DNA of 64,000 bases, from the NCBI GenBank assembly GCA_031272185.1, contig JAISUG010000045.1, forward strand, positions 1 through 64,000. The letters run 5' to 3'. The notes under the pieces are model-generated. The model was not told the origin of the DNA. It worked only from the letters and a program-made list of their open reading frames with translations, and searched no databases. The position numbers were made by a program, and so were the translations under genes. Of the stretch, positions 55,731 to 64,000 are shown one piece after another. Every line of letters starts with the position of its first letter. Position 1 is the first letter of the stretch. The DNA is from Lachnospiraceae bacterium (GTDB lineage Bacteria; Bacillota; Clostridia; Lachnospirales; Lachnospiraceae).

Positions 55731-57212
55731 ATGGCGGACAAACTGAAAATGTATATCGACGGGGAGTGGTGCGCCTCCGGGGACGGCGCATACAAGGAGA
55801 TCATCAACCCTTGCGACGGGTGCGCCATCGCATATGCGCCCCAGGGCACCAGGGATGATGCCAGGCGGGCCATCGCGGCGGCCAAGCGCGCCTTTTGCGC
55901 GGATGGCTGGGATGAGACCCCCAAAGGGAAGCTTTCGGAACTGCTTTTGTCTTTCGCCTCGCTCATGGAAGAAAACGTGGGGAGGCTTGCCAGGGCGGAG
56001 ACGCTCAACACCGGCAAGGCCCTCATCGAATCTGAATATGACGTGTACGACTCCGTGGGCGTGGTGCGTTACTATGCGGGCCTGGCCAACAAGCCCACCG
56101 GCCAGACCTATGGCGTGGCCGCGGACCCCAATATCATGGCCATGACCGTGAGGGAGCCCATCGGCGTCTGCGGCATGATCAGCGCATGGAATTTCCCCAT
56201 TTCCCTGGCCATCTGGAAGATAGCGCCGGCCCTGGCGGCGGGGAACACCATCGTGTTCAAGCCGGCGCAGATCACGCCCATGTCGGCGGTCATCCTGTTC
56301 GAGTTGCTGGAACAAGCGGGGTTCCCGAAGGGTGTGGCCAACCTGGTGCTGGGGTCGGGCCCCGCGGTGGGGGACGAGATTGCGACGAACCCGGACGTGG
56401 GCAAGGTGGCGTTCACCGGCGGGCTGGCCGCAGGGCAGTCTGTGATGCGTGCGGCGGCGGGGGGCGTGAAATCTGTCTCCCTGGAGCTGGGCGGGAAATC
56501 TCCCTCCATCATGTTCGCGGATGCGGATTTTGACACCGCCGTGGACTATGCGCTCTTCGGGATGTTTTACAACCAGGGCGAGGTGTGCTCCGCGAGTTCC
56601 CGCATCCTGGTGGAAGACGCCATTTACGACAGGTTCATGGAGGCGTTCGTGGCGAAGACCGCCGCCATCAAGATAGGGAACGGCCTGGAGGACGGCGTGC
56701 GCATGGGCCCCCTCATCAGCGCGGAGCACATGGAAACGGTGCTGGGATATATCGACATGGGCGTGAAAGAGGGCGCAAAACTGGCTTTCGGCGGCAAACG
56801 CCTTACGGACGGGGCATTGGCCAAGGGGTTTTTCGTCCAGCCCGCCATTTTCACCGACGTGAGGGAGGACATGCGCATCGTGAAAGAGGAGATCTTCGGG
56901 CCTGTGGTGGTGGTGCAGAGATTCCACGGGGAAGAGGAGGCCATCCGGCTGGCCAACGCCACGGACTATGGCCTGGCCGCAGGGGTGTTTTCCGGCGACG
57001 TCAGCAAGGCGCTGCGTGTGGTGCGAAAGCTCCGGGCGGGCATCACATGGGTCAACACCTACGGGCCGGTGTACCCGGAAGCCCCCTGGGGCGGCTACAA
57101 GATGAGCGGCGTCGGACGGGAACTGGGCACATATGGCCTGGACGACTACAGCGAAGTGAAACAGATAAACATCAACACGAGGCCTGCGCCCACGGGGTGG
57201 TTCGGGGGGTGA
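55731..57212 (+). CDS. Aldehyde dehydrogenase (betaine/aminoaldehyde type)
   Basis: 493 residues from ATG 55731 after GGGGGG. An NAD(P)-dependent enzyme oxidising an aldehyde to its acid. SAWNFPISLAIWKIAPALAA and KPAQITPMSA bind cofactor, LELGGKSPS carries the general-base Glu and NQGEVCSASSR carries the catalytic Cys. AGITWVNTYGPVYPEAPWGG is near the substrate-exit motif of betaine/gamma-aminobutyraldehyde dehydrogenases. It is the first gene of a set with an ABC importer and a class III aminotransferase, so the aldehyde may arise from an imported amine or sugar derivative. The next gene starts four bases later. Confidence 0.93.
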   Translation: MADKLKMYIDGEWCASGDGAYKEIINPCDGCAIAYAPQGTRDDARRAIAAAKRAFCADGWDETPKGKLSELLLSFASLMEENVGRLARAETLNTGKALIESEYDVYDSVGVVRYYAGLANKPTGQTYGVAADPNIMAMTVREPIGVCGMISAWNFPISLAIWKIAPALAAGNTIVFKPAQITPMSAVILFELLEQAGFPKGVANLVLGSGPAVGDEIATNPDVGKVAFTGGLAAGQSVMRAAAGGVKSVSLELGGKSPSIMFADADFDTAVDYALFGMFYNQGEVCSASSRILVEDAIYDRFMEAFVAKTAAIKIGNGLEDGVRMGPLISAEHMETVLGYIDMGVKEGAKLAFGGKRLTDGALAKGFFVQPAIFTDVREDMRIVKEEIFGPVVVVQRFHGEEEAIRLANATDYGLAAGVFSGDVSKALRVVRKLRAGITWVNTYGPVYPEAPWGGYKMSGVGRELGTYGLDDYSEVKQININTRPAPTGWFGG

Positions 57213-57215
57213 TAT

Positions 57216-58736
57216 ATGGAGATAGCTTTCGAGCTGCGAGACATCACAAAACTCTTTGCGGGGACGGTGGCCCTGGAGCACGTGAGCATCAGCGTGAACA
57301 GGGGCGAAGTCCACGGGCTTATCGGCAAAAACGGCGCGGGCAAATCCACGCTGGTGAATATCCTGTCCGGGATCATCGGGCCCAGCATGGGAGAGATCCA
57401 CGTGAACGGGCATGTGTTCAGGCACCTGACGCCCCACCTCGCCAAAAAGCACAAGATTTCCATCATCACGCAGGAACCCCAGACCATGAACGAGTGCACC
57501 GTGGCGGAGAACCTGTACATGCCCATGTACGGGGGGGCGAAAGGGTGGATAGACTGGGGCAAGATCGAAAACGACACCCGTGAAACACTGGAAAAGGCGG
57601 GGTTCTCCATAGACCCCAAACAAAAGGCCAGGGACCTGACCGTCAGCGAGAAGCAGCTGATGCTGGTGATAAAGGCGTGCTACGTGGAGGATGCGGACGT
57701 GGTGATCATGGACGAGGTGTCGGCTTCCCTCTCCAAACGGGACGAGCATGTGCTCTACGACATCATCAAAGAGCGCGCGGCGGCCGGAAAGACCATCATA
57801 TTCATCTCCCACCACACCGCGGAGCTGCTGAAAGTATGCGACCGGGTGTCGGTGCTGCGAAACGGACGGTGCGTGGGGTGCTACCGCTGTGACGAACTGG
57901 ACATGGAAAAGCTCGCGCGGCTGATAGTGGGAACCGAGAGTTTCAGTGTGTCAGAGGCTGCGGACAAGCGGCACATGGTGTCCGACGAGGTGATATTTCG
58001 CCTGGACGGGTACACCAGGTATGGGAAATTCCGGGATGTCACACTGGAACTGCACAGAGGCGAGATCCTGGGGCTGGCGGGCCTGCGGGGCAGCGGCAGG
58101 ACGGAGATCATGAAATGTGTCGTCGGCGCCGACAGGCCCGACGGCGGCAAGGTGATGGTAGGCGGCTCGGAAAAGCGGTATGCTTCCCCGTCGCAGTCGC
58201 TCTCGGACGGCGTGCTGTACCTGCCGGAAGAGCGGGAACGGGAAGGGCTCATCGGCATCTCATCCATCAAGAAGAACATCACCATCAGCATCATGGACAT
58301 GCTCAGCCATTGGGGCATCATCAAGTCGAAGAAGGAGAACCAAAGGGCCGGCGAGCTCATCAGCCTCCTGCGCATCAAGGCGTTTTCCCCCGACCAGGAA
58401 ATCCACCAGCTGAGCGGGGGGAACAAACAGAAAGTGCTGGTGGGCAAGATCATGGCGCGCACCCCGGTGGTGAGCCTGCTGGACGAGCCCACCCGGGGCG
58501 TGGACATACAGGCGAAAGAGAGCATACTCCACTCCATCAACGAGGGGATGCGGGAGGGCGGCGGCGTGCTGATCACTTCCCCCAGCGTGGACGACCTGAT
58601 AAAGATATGCGACCGCATCCTGGTGCTCTTCGAGGGGGAGATCATAGACGTGTTCGACAGGGGGGAGTTTTCCGAGCAGGCCATTTACCAGGCGATGCAG
58701 GGGGAGAGGATACATGGGGCGGGGGAATGTGCCTGA
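57216..58736 (+). CDS. Sugar-type ABC importer ATPase, two-domain
   Basis: 506 residues with duplicated ATPase domains (RbsA/MglA/XylG class). The first Walker A is GKNGAGKST (residues about 36-44). The first signature region is unusual (LTVSEKQLMLV). The second domain has the degenerate loop GLRGSGRTE, signature QLSGGNKQKVLV and Walker B VVSLLDEPTRGVDIQ. It powers uptake of a monosaccharide or related polyol with the permease and binding protein downstream. Substrate not determined. Confidence 0.94.
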   Translation: MEIAFELRDITKLFAGTVALEHVSISVNRGEVHGLIGKNGAGKSTLVNILSGIIGPSMGEIHVNGHVFRHLTPHLAKKHKISIITQEPQTMNECTVAENLYMPMYGGAKGWIDWGKIENDTRETLEKAGFSIDPKQKARDLTVSEKQLMLVIKACYVEDADVVIMDEVSASLSKRDEHVLYDIIKERAAAGKTIIFISHHTAELLKVCDRVSVLRNGRCVGCYRCDELDMEKLARLIVGTESFSVSEAADKRHMVSDEVIFRLDGYTRYGKFRDVTLELHRGEILGLAGLRGSGRTEIMKCVVGADRPDGGKVMVGGSEKRYASPSQSLSDGVLYLPEEREREGLIGISSIKKNITISIMDMLSHWGIIKSKKENQRAGELISLLRIKAFSPDQEIHQLSGGNKQKVLVGKIMARTPVVSLLDEPTRGVDIQAKESILHSINEGMREGGGVLITSPSVDDLIKICDRILVLFEGEIIDVFDRGEFSEQAIYQAMQGERIHGAGECA

Positions 58737-58864
58737 CCGGGGCGATGCGGGGCGCAGATGCGGATGACCCCGGGTGGCGGCCATGGGCTGGCCGGGCGGG
58801 GGCATGGTCGGGCAGGCAGGGATGACGGATGCGGCATCGCCCGCAACAGGATGAGGTGCTACAC

Positions 58865-59875
58865 ATGAGGAAGCGTGCAAGGATAGAACTGATGGTGCTG
58901 GACAATGTGGTCTGGCTGCTGCTGGTGCTGTTCTACCTGTTCAATGCGGCGTTCACGCCCAATTTCACCAAGATGCAGAACATGGTGAACATATTGTACC
59001 AAACCACGTCCATCAGCCTGCTGGTGCTGGGGCAGGGCATCGTGATGATGGTGGGCGAGCTGGACCTGTCCATCGACTCCACGCTGGCGTTCGCACCGGG
59101 TGTGGCGGTCATCGTCGCGGCTGCGGGCGGCGAGATGAACCCTGCGCTGGCCATAGCGCTGACGCTGTTGGTGGGGGCGGGGGTGGGCCTGCTCAATGGC
59201 GTCTTCGTGGCGAAAGTGAAGGCCAACTCGTTCCTGTTCACACTGTCCACGGAGATAGCCATGCGGGGGCTGGTGCTGTTTTTGATACCTTTCTCCATCG
59301 CCGGGCTGCATCCGGCGTTTTCTTACCTGGGGCGCGGCAAGCTGGGGATGGTACCTGTGGCGGTGATTGCGGTGCTGGTAATATATGCCATCTTTGAGTT
59401 CGTTTTCCGCAAGACCGTGTTCGGGCGCAAGTTCCTGCTCACCGGGGGCAACCGCCAGGCGGCGTTCATCTCGGGCATCGACACGGACAAGGTGATGATC
59501 TGGTCGTTCGTCATAGCCGGCGTGCTGGCGGCGGTGGCGGGGCTGGTCACGGCGGGGCGGCAAAATGCGGTGTCCAATGTGATGGGCAAGGACATGGTGA
59601 TGATGGCATTTGCGGCGGCGATACTGGGCGGCTGCAGTTTCAACGGCGGCCTGGGCAAACCCATCGGGATGCTGGGGGGCGCGCTGTTGCTCGGGATGAT
59701 CGACAACTCCCTGAACCTGCTGGGGGTCAACGTGAACCTGGTGAGCGCCACCAAAGGCGCATTGATATTCATCGCCATCGTGCTGGACCGGGTGAAGACA
59801 CAGCTGACGGCGCAGATACTATACAGGGAAAATGTGTTCAAACTGAAGGCGGGCGGCGGCGACGGGGAGACGTAG
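58865..59875 (+). CDS. Sugar ABC importer permease (RbsC-like)
   Basis: 336 residues from ATG 58865 after GATGAGG. About nine to ten membrane helices, with the RbsC-class segments LLVLGQGIVMMVGELDLSID and NRQAAFISGIDTDKVMIW. AAILGGCSFNGGLGKPIGM is the conserved loop contacting the ATPase. It forms the membrane channel of the importer. A 128-bp gap with small G-rich repeats precedes it, unusual inside an rbs-like operon. Confidence 0.93.
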   Translation: MRKRARIELMVLDNVVWLLLVLFYLFNAAFTPNFTKMQNMVNILYQTTSISLLVLGQGIVMMVGELDLSIDSTLAFAPGVAVIVAAAGGEMNPALAIALTLLVGAGVGLLNGVFVAKVKANSFLFTLSTEIAMRGLVLFLIPFSIAGLHPAFSYLGRGKLGMVPVAVIAVLVIYAIFEFVFRKTVFGRKFLLTGGNRQAAFISGIDTDKVMIWSFVIAGVLAAVAGLVTAGRQNAVSNVMGKDMVMMAFAAAILGGCSFNGGLGKPIGMLGGALLLGMIDNSLNLLGVNVNLVSATKGALIFIAIVLDRVKTQLTAQILYRENVFKLKAGGGDGET

Positions 59876-59890
59876 GGCAAGCGGGCGCAA

Positions 59891-60030
59891 GGAAACGCAG
59901 AGCATAGGAAACGCAGAGCATATGAAACGCAGAGCATATGAAACGCAGAGCATGGGAAGCGCCGGACATAGGAAACGCAGAGCATAGGAAACGCAGGACA
60001 TAGGAAACGCAGGACATAGGAAGCGCGCAA
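59891..60030 (+). repeat. 16-bp minisatellite upstream of the binding-protein gene
   Basis: Nine consecutive 16-mers of GGAAACGCAGAGCATA type, with variation to GGACATA and GGAAGCG. Confidence 0.95.
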
Positions 60031-60063
60031 TAGTTGCGGTGCGACAAGAGGAGGGAAAGGCTT

Positions 60064-61242
60064 ATGAAAAAACGAAGGACTTGGATGGCGGTGAGTGTGG
60101 CGGCGGCCCTGGCGGCCACCGTGCTGGCAGGGTGCGGGGGCGGATCTTCTGCGACGGGCGCGGCGGCGCCTGCCGCCACAGAGGCACCCGCGGCCACGGT
60201 TGCGGCCACGGCGGCGCAGGGAGCGGAGGGGGCGGCGGCTGCGGCCACCACCGGCGGCGAAAAGAAGGTCATCGGGATGCTGGTGAAGGACGCTTCCACC
60301 GAATACATCCAGGCGATGATCGAGGGCGCCCAGGCCACCGCAGACGAGCTGGGGTTCGAGCTGAAGGTGATCGACGGCGGCTATGACACCATGAAGTTCC
60401 TGGATGCCATCAACCAGTACATCATGGAGGAAATCGACGGGTTCATCATCGCGGCGGTGGAAGACCCCGTGGCGATCATCCCCGGCATCGAGGCGCTTAA
60501 CGAAAAGGGCATCCCTGTGATGTCCCTGGACACCTGCCCGTCGGGCGGCAAAGTGGACATGTTCATCACATTTGACATCGTGGAGTCCACGAAGCGCGCC
60601 GCCACCCAGATGGTGGAGGGGCTCAAGGCCAAAAACGGGGGCGTGGTGCCAGAAGGCGTGGTCATCGAGATAACCGGCGCGCTGGTGGACATGTTCGCCC
60701 AGGAATGCTCCGAGGGGCTCAAAGAGGCATTGGCGCCGTACCCGCAGCTCACCATCGTCCAGGGCGAGGGCAAGTGGTTCAATGACGACGCGTTCGCCAG
60801 GACCGGCGACTTGCTCACCCGCTACGGCGACGAGGTGGTGGCGATCTATTGCCAGACGCCTGACATCATGGGCTCGGGCACCGTGGCGGCCATCGAGAAC
60901 GCAGGCCTGGACCCGGCGGACTATTTCGTGTCGGGCATCTGCATCGGGTCAGAGGGCCGGGAGATGCTCAAATCCGGCAAGCTCTACGCCGTGGTGGAGC
61001 AGCCCGCGCTGGACAGCGCCATACTGGCGGTCCGCTACCTGAAAGACGTTTTCGACGGCAAGCCCCTGCCCCAGGTGGGTGACGAGATCACCGAGGAGGG
61101 CGCGCTGTGGTCGCCGGCCTACATCATCGAGAACGAGGACGTGGACGAGGGAGTGACCATGATCCTGCAAGGCCCCCTGGTGCCCCAGGACGCAGACCCC
61201 GACGACCCGCTGCTGTGGGAGAATATACTGTTCGGGAAGTGA
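60064..61242 (+). CDS. Sugar-binding lipoprotein of the ABC importer
   Basis: 392 residues from ATG 60064 with GAGGAGGGAAAGG. A lipoprotein signal with lipobox LAGC (Cys about 23) is followed by an Ala/Thr-rich linker. A periplasmic-binding type 1 domain (RbsB-like) follows: VIGMLVKDASTEYIQAMIEG, IDGFIIAAVEDP, YCQTPDIMGSGTVAAIENAG. In Firmicutes it is tethered outside the membrane and delivers the substrate to the permease. Substrate unknown. Confidence 0.94.
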   Translation: MKKRRTWMAVSVAAALAATVLAGCGGGSSATGAAAPAATEAPAATVAATAAQGAEGAAAAATTGGEKKVIGMLVKDASTEYIQAMIEGAQATADELGFELKVIDGGYDTMKFLDAINQYIMEEIDGFIIAAVEDPVAIIPGIEALNEKGIPVMSLDTCPSGGKVDMFITFDIVESTKRAATQMVEGLKAKNGGVVPEGVVIEITGALVDMFAQECSEGLKEALAPYPQLTIVQGEGKWFNDDAFARTGDLLTRYGDEVVAIYCQTPDIMGSGTVAAIENAGLDPADYFVSGICIGSEGREMLKSGKLYAVVEQPALDSAILAVRYLKDVFDGKPLPQVGDEITEEGALWSPAYIIENEDVDEGVTMILQGPLVPQDADPDDPLLWENILFGK

Positions 61243-61276
61243 TGTGACGCAAAACGTTTCATGGGTTGGACATGTG

Positions 61277-61368
61277 ATTTGGCCGACGTCGGCGCATATC
61301 CAGGGCCGAAGAAGGATGCGTCAGGCTGCGAAGGTCGGGCATATGATTTGGCCGACGTCGGCGCATAT
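61277..61368 (+). repeat. 69-bp in-frame duplication upstream of the aminotransferase start
   Basis: ATTTGGCCGACGTCGGCGCATAT is found at 61277 and 61346. An upstream ATG (61261) makes the whole stretch readable in frame with the gene, as DLADVGAY twice. Confidence 0.92.
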
Positions 61369-61380
61369 GGAGGGGGTTAC

Positions 61381-62805
61381 ATGGCTATCGATTGGAAGCA
61401 GATAGAGGAGTGGGACCGCAAGTACAATGTCCATGCGTTTTCCACGGCGGATGAGTATGCGCCCGTCTGCATCGAGCGCACCCAGGGGAACTACCTGGTG
61501 ACTCCGGAGGGGACGAAGCTGCTGGATTTCTACAACCAGCTGTTCTGCGTGAATGTGGGGCAGAACGTGCCGGAGGTCCAGGAAGGCATCCGGGAAGCAT
61601 TGGAACGGTACGGCTTTTTGTGGGACATCTACACCACCGACTACAAAGCGGAGGTGTCGAAGATACTCATCGAGGATCTCCTCGCGGCGGATGGGTGGGC
61701 GGCCAAGGTGCGCTATGCGCTGGGGGGCGGCGATGCTGTGGAGACCGCCATACTCCTGGCCAGGCTCTACACCGGCAAACCACTCGTCGCCACCAGGGAA
61801 CACGGATACCACGGCGTGAGCGCCGGCGCGGCGCAGCTGACCCGGATGGTGCCCAGCCGCTCCTATGCCTCATACCCGGAGGAACGGCCGAGGATGGTGG
61901 CGGGCAGCATGTTCCAGAACACTTTCCTGTGTCCGGCGCCGTTTTGCTACCGCTGTTCACTGGGGCATGATTACCCGGCGTGCAAATGCGCGCGCACCGA
62001 CGGGAAACTGCCCTGCGTGGCGCAGACCGAGGAAATCATCACCAGCCACAACCTGGCCAACGTGGCGGCCATCATCACGGAGCCGGCATGCGGCGCCGGC
62101 ACCATCGTGCCGCCGAAAGAGTACCTCCCGCAGATCGAGGACATGAAGAACCGCCTGGGGATACTCTGGATCGTGGACGAGGTGCTGATGGGGTTCGGGC
62201 GGCTGGGCGAATGGTTCGGCTACCAGGCCATGGCGGACCGCCCGGTGAAGCCGGATATGATCACATGCGCAAAAGGGATCAGCAGCTCCGCGTTGCCCCT
62301 GGGTGCGGTGGTGGTGAGCCGGGAGATCGCCGACTTCATGGACAGCATACGCTGGAACCACGTGTCCACGTTTGCCGGGCACCCGCTGCCGCTGGCCGCG
62401 GCGAAAGCGAACCTGCGCTACATGCAAAAGATCGGGCTGCCGGCACTGGCCAAGGAAGCGGGGGAGTATTTCAGGCGGTGCCTGGGGCAGCTGGCGGACA
62501 GGTACCACACCATCGGGATGTTCGCCGGGGAGGGGATGTTCTTCCAGCTGGAAATCGTGAAAGACCGGTCCACCCGGGAGCCGTTCGTGGGGGAGGACCG
62601 TTTCACCACATTCACGGGGGACACCAGCCGCTGGCCGGTGCACCTCATCAGCGCATACGCAGCGGAGAAAAACGTGCTGGTGGGCGGGTTCGTGCCCAAC
62701 ACACTGCGCATGGGCGGCGCCTGCAACACAACCAGGGACGAGCTGGATGCAGTGGTGGATGCGCTGGACTACGCATTCGGCAGGATGGAAGCGGAGCTGT
62801 GCTGA
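61381..62805 (+). CDS. Class III aminotransferase
   Basis: 474 residues from ATG 61381 (GGAGGGGG site); the in-frame ATG at 61261 would add 40 residues made of the 69-bp repeat. Fold type I PLP enzyme: GGGDAVETAILLARLYTGKP, EPACGAGTIVPP, WIVDEVLMGFGRLGEW and the PLP lysine in MITCAKGISSSALPLG. Class III enzymes transfer amino groups from omega-amines, and partnership with an aldehyde dehydrogenase in the same set suggests amine to aldehyde to acid catabolism. A four-cysteine patch (PAPFCYRCSLGHDYPACKCA) is uncommon and may bind metal. Confidence 0.92.
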   Translation: MAIDWKQIEEWDRKYNVHAFSTADEYAPVCIERTQGNYLVTPEGTKLLDFYNQLFCVNVGQNVPEVQEGIREALERYGFLWDIYTTDYKAEVSKILIEDLLAADGWAAKVRYALGGGDAVETAILLARLYTGKPLVATREHGYHGVSAGAAQLTRMVPSRSYASYPEERPRMVAGSMFQNTFLCPAPFCYRCSLGHDYPACKCARTDGKLPCVAQTEEIITSHNLANVAAIITEPACGAGTIVPPKEYLPQIEDMKNRLGILWIVDEVLMGFGRLGEWFGYQAMADRPVKPDMITCAKGISSSALPLGAVVVSREIADFMDSIRWNHVSTFAGHPLPLAAAKANLRYMQKIGLPALAKEAGEYFRRCLGQLADRYHTIGMFAGEGMFFQLEIVKDRSTREPFVGEDRFTTFTGDTSRWPVHLISAYAAEKNVLVGGFVPNTLRMGGACNTTRDELDAVVDALDYAFGRMEAELC

Positions 62806-62871
62806 TGCTCCATGTCATCAGCCTCTGCGAGAGTTTCCTGTGCATTCGGCAAGATGGAAGCGGAGCTGTGA
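62773..62871 (+). repeat. 69-bp in-frame duplication of the aminotransferase 3' end
   Basis: The gene ends AFGRMEAELC-TGA. In the same frame, with no stop between, AFGKMEAEL-TGA follows 69 bp later (62842-62871). Confidence 0.93.
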
Positions 62872-62898
62872 TGACGGGGCGGGCGCACCGTCGGTTCG

Positions 62899-64000
62899 TC
62901 ACCACAGCATGAGCCGGTTCGCAGCCCTGCGCAGCTCGCCCCTGAAGTCCGGGTGGGCGATGCCTATGAGCTCGTTCACCCGGTCCCGGATATTCAATCC
63001 CCGCAGGTATGCGGTCCCGTACTCCGTGACCACGTAGTCTATGTCGTTGCGGCTGAGCGTCACCACGGAACCCAAGGGCAGCTGGGCGACGATGTTCGAC
63101 ACCACCCCGTCCTTGGTCTGGGCTGTGGACTTGATGGCGATGATGTTGCGGCCGCCCTTGGAATGTGACGCGCCCAGGGACATGTCCTCCTGGCCGCCGC
63201 TGCCGCTGTACTGGAGGGAGCCGATGGACTCCGAGCACACCTGGCCCCCCAGGTCCACGCAGAATGCGGAGTTGATGGCGGTGAAACGGTCGTTTTGCGC
63301 CACGGTCATGGGGTGGTTGCAGTGCCTCGCCTGCATCATCAGCACGTCGGGGTTTTCTCTCACCATGTCGTAGAGCCGCTGGGTCCCCAGCGCGAAGACG
63401 CCCACCATCTTGCCGGGGTGGAGGGACTTTTTCCTGCCGGTGATGACACCGGCCTCCACCAGGTCCACCATGCTGTTGGTGAACATCTCCGTGTGCACGC
63501 CCAGGTCGTGCTTGCCCAGGAGGTTATGTGCCACGGCGTCGGGGATGCCGCCGATCCCCAGCTGGATGGTGTCGCCGTCATGTACCAGGCCGGCGATATA
63601 GCCGCCTATGGTCCGCTCCTTGTCCGAGATCTCCCCCGGTTCCAGGATGGGCAGTGGGCTGTCTGCCTCCACGACGGCGCCCACCTGTGAGATGTGGACT
63701 TCATTGTCGCCGAATGTGACGGGGAGGTTGCGGTTGACTTCCAGTATGATGCGATCTGCCGCCTGGGCGGCCTCCTTTTCGTGGAGGTTGCACAGGGAGA
63801 GGCGCAGCACGCCATGTTCGTCCATAGGGGTGGCCGCGGCGATGCACACCAGGGGCCGGTGGCGTTCGATCCACCGGCCGGTGCCGTAGTGTAGGTGGGA
63901 GGGCACCACGTGCATCGTGCCCCGTCGCTGGGCCTGGCGCGCCGCAGCCAGCATGAACACCGTGTCGTTGCAGAACGTTTCGCCATAGGCGGGGTCGGTC
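62899..64000 (-). CDS. Acetyl-CoA hydrolase/4-hydroxybutyrate CoA-transferase family (partial)
   Basis: The frame is open to the window edge; at least 366 C-terminal residues are present, and roughly 70 N-terminal residues would be outside. It transfers CoA between acetyl- or butyryl-CoA and a short organic acid. GDTIQLGIGGIPDAVAHNLL and HTEMFTNSMVDLVEAGVITG are typical, as is SGSGGQEDMSLGASHSKGGR. The C-terminal LRGLNIRDRVNELIGIAHPD is also family-specific. It faces the aminotransferase, ending 93 bp from it. No low-complexity insert. Confidence 0.92.
   Translation of the reverse strand, partial: TDPAYGETFCNDTVFMLAAARQAQRRGTMHVVPSHLHYGTGRWIERHRPLVCIAAATPMDEHGVLRLSLCNLHEKEAAQAADRIILEVNRNLPVTFGDNEVHISQVGAVVEADSPLPILEPGEISDKERTIGGYIAGLVHDGDTIQLGIGGIPDAVAHNLLGKHDLGVHTEMFTNSMVDLVEAGVITGRKKSLHPGKMVGVFALGTQRLYDMVRENPDVLMMQARHCNHPMTVAQNDRFTAINSAFCVDLGGQVCSESIGSLQYSGSGGQEDMSLGASHSKGGRNIIAIKSTAQTKDGVVSNIVAQLPLGSVVTLSRNDIDYVVTEYGTAYLRGLNIRDRVNELIGIAHPDFRGELRRAANRLMLW

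Noticed and set aside
61261..61380. N-terminal extension of the aminotransferase
   Set aside because: It is made of the 69-bp repeat and precedes the strong ribosome site at the conserved start MAIDWKQIEEW.

Overview
The window looks like a chromosomal segment of a GC-rich anaerobic Firmicute (class Clostridia, Lachnospirales-like). The evidence is sigma-A style promoters (TTGNNN, 17 bp, TATAAT) with strong AGGAGG ribosome sites, a YtrA-type GntR regulator with ABC-2 exporter, ScpA/ScpB, GlnRS, and a clostridial nif layout: nifH-nifI1-nifI2-nifD-nifK-nifE-nifN/B, then a [2Fe-2S] ferredoxin and a homocitrate synthase split into omega and alpha genes as in Clostridium pasteurianum. The assignment is inference; no 16S gene is present.

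Layout. 1-0.7 kb: 3' end of a metal P-type ATPase and a transposase remnant. 0.7-8 kb: GntR regulator, ABC ATPase and an 1880-residue permease fused to a PstS-like binding domain and a DUF3298-like domain. 8-19.6 kb: cyclase-family hydrolase, glnS, two aminotransferases, AI-2E-type permease, topB, MATE exporter and a beta-helix nucleotidyltransferase relative. 19.7-21.5 kb: ECF sigma factor and membrane anti-sigma-like partner. 21.9-37.2 kb: one long nif operon with its own promoter, a terminator-like hairpin in the leader and a terminator at the end. 37.2-42.6 kb: decayed genes (two DUF4143 ATPase remnants, an AlbA_2-type regulator remnant), a discoidin-like protein, tRNA-Val, an SDR and a phosphoesterase. 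42.8-49 kb: trpS, D,D-carboxypeptidase, phosphoesterase, scpA, scpB. 49-53.3 kb: sugar isomerase, deoC, Gfo/Idh dehydrogenase, glycyl-radical activase. 53.7-64 kb: nitroreductase, AraC regulator, aldehyde dehydrogenase, a three-gene sugar ABC importer, class III aminotransferase and a CoA-transferase running off the window.

The most unusual property is not a single gene. Short tandem duplications run through the whole window. (1) Gene ends and gene starts are copied once or twice in tandem, with spacing clustered at 67-71 bp, seven times exactly 69 bp (23 codons). At nifI2 two extra copies of the C-terminal codons lie in frame beyond the stop and differ from the gene almost only by synonymous changes, including the stop codon itself. 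(2) Most gaps carry private minisatellites of 7, 13, 16, 31 or about 68 bp. (3) Conserved enzymes (TopB, NifE, NifN-B, NifV-omega, cyclase, AraC, glycyl-radical activase, Gfo/Idh, phosphoesterase) carry in-frame Gly/Ala/Asp/Thr-rich repeat inserts absent from the families. A second repeat family, a roughly 60-bp leader element, lies upstream of glnS, the Gfo/Idh gene and, in part, scpB and the phosphoesterase gene.
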